NCBI GenBank assembly: GCA_022560025.1
Contig: JAFISE010000193.1
Coordinates: 1 to 44,435 of the forward strand
Direction of reading: 5' to 3'
Length of the DNA stretch: 44,435 nt
Source of the DNA: Stagonosporopsis chrysanthemi
Taxonomy: Eukaryota > Ascomycota > Dothideomycetes > Pleosporales > Didymellaceae
Shown: positions 41,170 through 44,435 of the stretch, piece after piece
Layout: every line of letters begins with the position of its first letter
Position numbering within the stretch: position 1 is the first letter of the stretch
Made by a program: the position numbers and the translations under genes
The notes under the pieces: model-generated
Seen by the model: the letters and a program-made list of their open reading frames with translations, nothing else
Told to the model about the DNA's origin: nothing
Databases searched by the model: none

Positions 41170-42870
41170 ATGTTCGAGCCCAGCAAGCCCAAGATAAAGA
41201 CGCGCACCGTCACGATCCTCAAGAAAGTCGCCCCACCACCACGCACACCCTCGCAGCCCGGGCGCGCCCTGGGCAGCAGCAGCAGCAGTGCGCCGCGCCG
41301 CGCGACCGGCCCGCCCGCAAACCGCTACCAACTCTCGTCGTCGTCGTCGTTGTCCGGGGCGCCGCGCCCGCGCCCGGCGCGCGAGTCCCCCGCCGTCTCC
41401 AACATGCGCAAGCGCAAGGTGACGCCCAGCACGCCGCCGCTGTGGGCGAGCAGCGACTCGGAGAGCGACGACGGCGGGAGCGAGCGTCTGGGCGTCGGCG
41501 GCGTGAGCAAGCGGCTCAAGAGCAGTAGTATTGAGCCTGCGAGCAGTAATCGCCAGCTCGAGCCTGATCTGAGGCGTTGCATACGTATACGGCGCGATGA
41601 GGAGGCGGCGGCGCAGACGGATGAGTTGCTGGATGGAGGGGCAGGCGGACAGATGGAAGGGCTGGCGAGAGAGAAGACGGATGGGGGGGCGAGAGAGAAG
41701 ACGGATGGGGGGGCGAGGGAGAAGACGGACGGGCTGGCGAGAGAGAAGACGGACGGGCTGGCGAGAGAAAAGACGAATGGGGCGCCAACAGGCAGCAAAA
41801 GCGACCGCGCGCGGCGAGGCAGCCTCACACACGGCCTGCTCATGACAAGAGGTGAATTCGCAAAAAACTACAGACCTGCATGGCCCGGGCCAAACAAGCA
41901 CCCCAACCTCGAGCTGCAGTACCCCAGCCCACTCCCCCCAGAATCGTTCGAAGCAAAGGTCCCCACCGACTCGTCCGAGTACAACCCCCTCGGCGACATC
42001 CAGTTCACCATCGAGGAGATCATCTCGCATTACCTCCCCGCCGACGTGTCTTTCCAGCTCTCCTCGGACGCCACCGGCCCTGTGCGAAAGCTCAAGCGCG
42101 CCGTCTCCAGCGGCACCTTTGCCGACTACCAGCTCGAGCTGATCCGCTTCAACAAGCTCGTCAAGTCCAAGCTGGCCGACGGCACCATCGCCTCGAAGAT
42201 GGACTCGATGCACGCCCTCCCCCTCTCTCTCGTCAAGCACATCACCCAGCAGACGTACGCGCGCATTGTCTCGCCGCTCTCCCACAAGCTGCGCAAGGTA
42301 AAAGGCAAAGAAACCACCTACGGCGAGCTCCTCCCCATCTTCGTCCACCGCATCTTCGCCCAGACCGGGCTCAACAGCACCCACACCTTTGTCGACCTGG
42401 GCTCGGGCGTCGGCAACGTCGTGCTGCAGAGCGCGCTGCAAACCGGCGCCACCAGCTGGGGCATCGAGATCATGGACCTAGCCGCTTCGCTCGCCACCAA
42501 GCAAGCCGCCGAGCTGCGCGCCCGCGCCCGCCTCTGGAACCTCGCCATCGGCCCCATGCACCTCCTGCACGGCTCCTTCCTCGACTGCCCCGCCATCGAC
42601 CCGGTCCTCGCCCGCGCCGACGTCGTCCTCGTCAACAACAAGGTCTTCGGCGAGGCCCTCAACAACGCCCTCCTGCAGAAGTTCCTCGACCTCAAGATTG
42701 GCGCCAAGATCGTCAGCTTGGAGAGTTTCGGCGGGGGGGTGAGTAAAGGCGTGCGCAGCGAGCAGAGCATTGCGGGCTTGTTTGATGAGGAGCGCTTCGA
42801 GAGCGGCACTGATTGCGTTAGTTGGGCCGGCGAGAGCGTCGAGTATTTCATCGCTACCAAGGTGAGGTAG
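41170..42870 (+). CDS. DOT1: Histone H3-K79 methyltransferase DOT1
   Basis: Single exon, 566 residues, preceded by a (CCG)n leader. The N-terminal 240 residues are disordered and basic (for example MRKRKVTPS, VSKRLKSSS) and include an eight-residue tandem repeat. The catalytic domain starts near FAKNYRPAWPGPNKHP. It carries TTYGELLPIFVHRIF (motif D1-like), the SAM loop FVDLGSGVGNVV (residues 407-418), GIEIMDLAASLA (motif II), and VLVNNKVFG (about 485-493), which contains the catalytic-pocket Asn pair. The end SWAGESVEYFIATKVR is normal for fungal Dot1. The enzyme methylates nucleosomal H3 Lys79 and affects silencing and DNA-damage checkpoint responses. Confidence 0.95.
   Translation: MFEPSKPKIKTRTVTILKKVAPPPRTPSQPGRALGSSSSSAPRRATGPPANRYQLSSSSSLSGAPRPRPARESPAVSNMRKRKVTPSTPPLWASSDSESDDGGSERLGVGGVSKRLKSSSIEPASSNRQLEPDLRRCIRIRRDEEAAAQTDELLDGGAGGQMEGLAREKTDGGAREKTDGGAREKTDGLAREKTDGLAREKTNGAPTGSKSDRARRGSLTHGLLMTRGEFAKNYRPAWPGPNKHPNLELQYPSPLPPESFEAKVPTDSSEYNPLGDIQFTIEEIISHYLPADVSFQLSSDATGPVRKLKRAVSSGTFADYQLELIRFNKLVKSKLADGTIASKMDSMHALPLSLVKHITQQTYARIVSPLSHKLRKVKGKETTYGELLPIFVHRIFAQTGLNSTHTFVDLGSGVGNVVLQSALQTGATSWGIEIMDLAASLATKQAAELRARARLWNLAIGPMHLLHGSFLDCPAIDPVLARADVVLVNNKVFGEALNNALLQKFLDLKIGAKIVSLESFGGGVSKGVRSEQSIAGLFDEERFESGTDCVSWAGESVEYFIATKVR
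41662..41781 (+). repeat. 24-bp coding tandem repeat in DOT1, five copies
   Basis: Five 24-bp units encode [LG]-A-R-E-K-T-[DN]-G in the disordered N-terminus (about residues 165-204). The unit length is a multiple of three, so copy-number changes keep frame. The peptide is strongly charged and would form a mixed-charge segment near the catalytic domain. Confidence 0.95.
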
Positions 42871-43890
42871 CGGTAGCGAACGGGATGAGGTAGCAGAGGT
42901 ATCGAACGGGGGTGGAAGTCGAAGTCGCAGTGGGACTATTTGAGCTCCATGGGAAAGTGAGCGCAAATGCCGCATTTGTAATTTGTAGCATACCCAGCAT
43001 CAACATACCCCCCCTCCCCCCCCCCCGCTTTTTTTTTCTTGTCTCTTTTTATACTATACACCATGCATGGCAGCTCGTTGGCGCTGCGGTTTACAGGAAG
43101 ACATCGTTGTTGGTGCGGTGCGGTGCGGTGCGGTGTAGTGAAGTCTGGGTTGACTCGCGTTAGAGCGGCGCAGCGCAGCGCAGCATGCAGCGGTATCATG
43201 CAGCAAGTATTGTGTTGTGTTGTGTTGTGTACTGTTGTAGGGTGTGGTGTGGTGTGGTTTATCAATACCCAGCTTTATTCTGTACATTCCTTCTTCTTCT
43301 TCTTTTTTTCTTGGATGTGTGATGTGTAGTGTGTGATGTGCGATGTCAAAGGGCAGAGTAAAGTAGAGTAGAGGAGAGGAGAGCATAGCCGTCTCTATAT
43401 CTATATCTATATCTATACATCTACCATCCACCTCCTCAGCATCTATTCCCCCCGGCGTCCCCAGCGTGTGTGTCTGCACTCCTGCTAATTTCTTTCTACG
43501 CTCTCTCTCTCTCTCTTTCTACTACCATCTTGTGCCACCCCCTGTTCTACATAGGAAAGAAGTAAGAGAGGGAAAGAAGTGAGGTCATGTACCTTGTCCT
43601 TTATCCCTTGTAGCCCTTACAGCCCACACAGCCTACACATCCTATATAGCCTACACTCTACATCTTACAACAATGAAGTTATTACTCTATGCCCTACACT
43701 CTACACCCCACACTTGACACCCTACACTCTACGCCCTACACTCCACACTCTGCACTCGACACTCTATTCTCTTGACCTTGACCTTGACCTTGTCAATTTC
43801 CCCAGTCTTTTCTTCTTCTTCTTCTTCTCCTCCTCCTCCTCCTGCTTCTTCTTCACAATCGTACTACAGCACCTCGCACCTCCCTTTATA

Positions 43891-43950
43891 ACGCTTAGTC
43901 AGACAGCGCTTAGCCAAACAGCGCTTAAGTTAGTCAAACAGCGCTTAGTA
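43891..43950. repeat. ACAGCGCTTAG repeats, four copies
   Basis: Four copies of (A)CAGCGCTTA(G) are spaced 16-22 bp apart and joined by TAGTCAAAC-like linkers. AGCGCT is palindromic, so each copy could be a protein-binding site or part of an old repeat. Confidence 0.8.
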
Positions 43951-44305
43951 CAACAGAAAGTGATATCCGCCCGGCGCAGCCGCGCAGGTAGTACAACATC
44001 AACACCATCTTATCAATACTACACAAACAAGGCAAGGCAAGGAAAAAAGAAGGTGAGAGTAGTCGTGGGGTTGTAGCTCCTACCTCCTACCTCCTACCTC
44101 ACATCTTACATCTCACATCTCACGTCTCCGTGTGCCAGCAGTCCGTATCCCATACAGTCATAGGTTATATACCCGGGTACCCAGGTACCCACTAGACTTA
44201 TACGACTACTGCTCCTGTGTGGGAAGGGCAAAAATCGAAATCGGAATCGAAATCGAGGACTTGCGGCTCGGTGTCACGGGTGTCGCAAATGGTATGTGTG
44301 TGTGT

Positions 44306-44344
<39 letters not shown>

Positions 44345-44381
44345 GTGGGGGGGGGTGGGGGGGGGGGGGGGGGGGGGGGGG
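44306..44381. repeat. Long poly-G tract with few interruptions
   Basis: About 75 nt almost entirely of G, broken only by GT, follow a TG dinucleotide stretch. The length in the assembly should not be trusted, and the DNA could form G-quadruplexes. Confidence 0.95.
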
Positions 44382-44435
44382 AGGAAGGTAGAAGATAGGT
44401 AGGAGAGATCAGTACAACAGAGCAGACAGACAGCC

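Larger units (their letters stand above)
42871..44435. other. Repeat-dense gene-free right end
   Basis: No gene is seen. The region is a succession of simple repeats: poly-C and poly-T (43010-43038), GGTGC pentamers (43112-43135), GCGCA units (43166-43184), TGTGT-type pentamers (43209-43231), GGTGT units (43240-43257), CTATAT units (43396-43417), CTACAC/CCTACA tracts (43620-43760), CTTGAC units (43773-43797), CTT/CTC trinucleotides (43808-43855), AGCGCTTA units (43891-43950), CTACCTC units (44079-44100) and long G runs (44306-44381). Confidence 0.7.

Noticed and set aside
41128..42441. 437-codon open frame on the minus strand across DOT1
   Set aside because: It is an antisense shadow caused by high GC content; DOT1 motifs on the plus strand are unambiguous.
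43620..43780. Periodic CTACAC/CCTACA sequence as a possible telomeric or CRISPR-like array
   Set aside because: The units are irregular and differ from the TTAGGG/CCCTAA fungal telomere repeat, and there are no repeat-spacer units; it is simple-sequence slippage.

Overview
The window is nuclear DNA of a filamentous ascomycete (Pezizomycotina, probably Dothideomycetes; the class is inferred from gene content and style). Introns are 49-173 nt (usually about 50) with GT..AG ends and CTGAC/CTAAC-type branch points. There are Zn2Cys6 regulators, an AA9 polysaccharide monooxygenase, a fungal fluoride exporter and a Fot1/pogo transposon whose stop codons all look like C-to-T (RIP-type) changes. No rRNA, tRNA or CRISPR was seen.

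The left part (1 to about 29.7 kb) is sparse and partly decayed. It starts with a 1,852-bp Fot1/pogo element (638-2489) with 65-bp inverted repeats, a TA target duplication and a dead transposase. After 2.9 kb without a gene come an intact UbiA-family membrane enzyme (5347-6315), a decayed gene on the minus strand (about 6.7-7.8 kb), an F-box-like gene with an apparent frameshift (7974-8935) and an OPT transporter pseudogene reduced to its two ends (9433-10215). Two tandem paralogues (10542-11990, 12156-13619) encode disordered basic proteins carrying two copies each of a 'G-x-[FY]-[KR]-x-x-x-[LMI]-x-x-V' repeat. Then follow a Zn2Cys6 regulator with micro-exons (13872-16431, minus), a MARVEL-type membrane protein (minus), a UPC2-like Zn2Cys6 regulator (plus), a peroxiredoxin pseudogene, an unrecognised conserved-looking protein (minus), a secreted PAN-like protein with a 48-bp Thr-rich tandem repeat (minus), a HemK-like methyltransferase (minus) and, divergently, a membrane-anchored haem-oxygenase-like di-iron protein (25883-28180).

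The right part (29.7-42.9 kb) is dense, visibly GC-rich at third codon positions, and mostly housekeeping: AA9 LPMO, CHY zinc-finger protein (Hot13-like), triosephosphate isomerase, mitochondrial ribosomal protein mL43, U1 snRNP 70K, uracil phosphoribosyltransferase, fluoride exporter FEX and the histone H3K79 methyltransferase DOT1. Many of these are divergent pairs sharing short promoters. The spacers here and the last 1.5 kb are full of micro- and minisatellites and G/C homopolymers.

The genes do not form one pathway. The most interesting points are the tandem pair with ExoX-C/DUF3820-like repeats, the contrast between decaying and conserved compartments, the Fot1-like element with paired binding-site-like repeats in its ends and a zinc knuckle, and in-frame tandem repeats inside DOT1 and the PAN-like protein.
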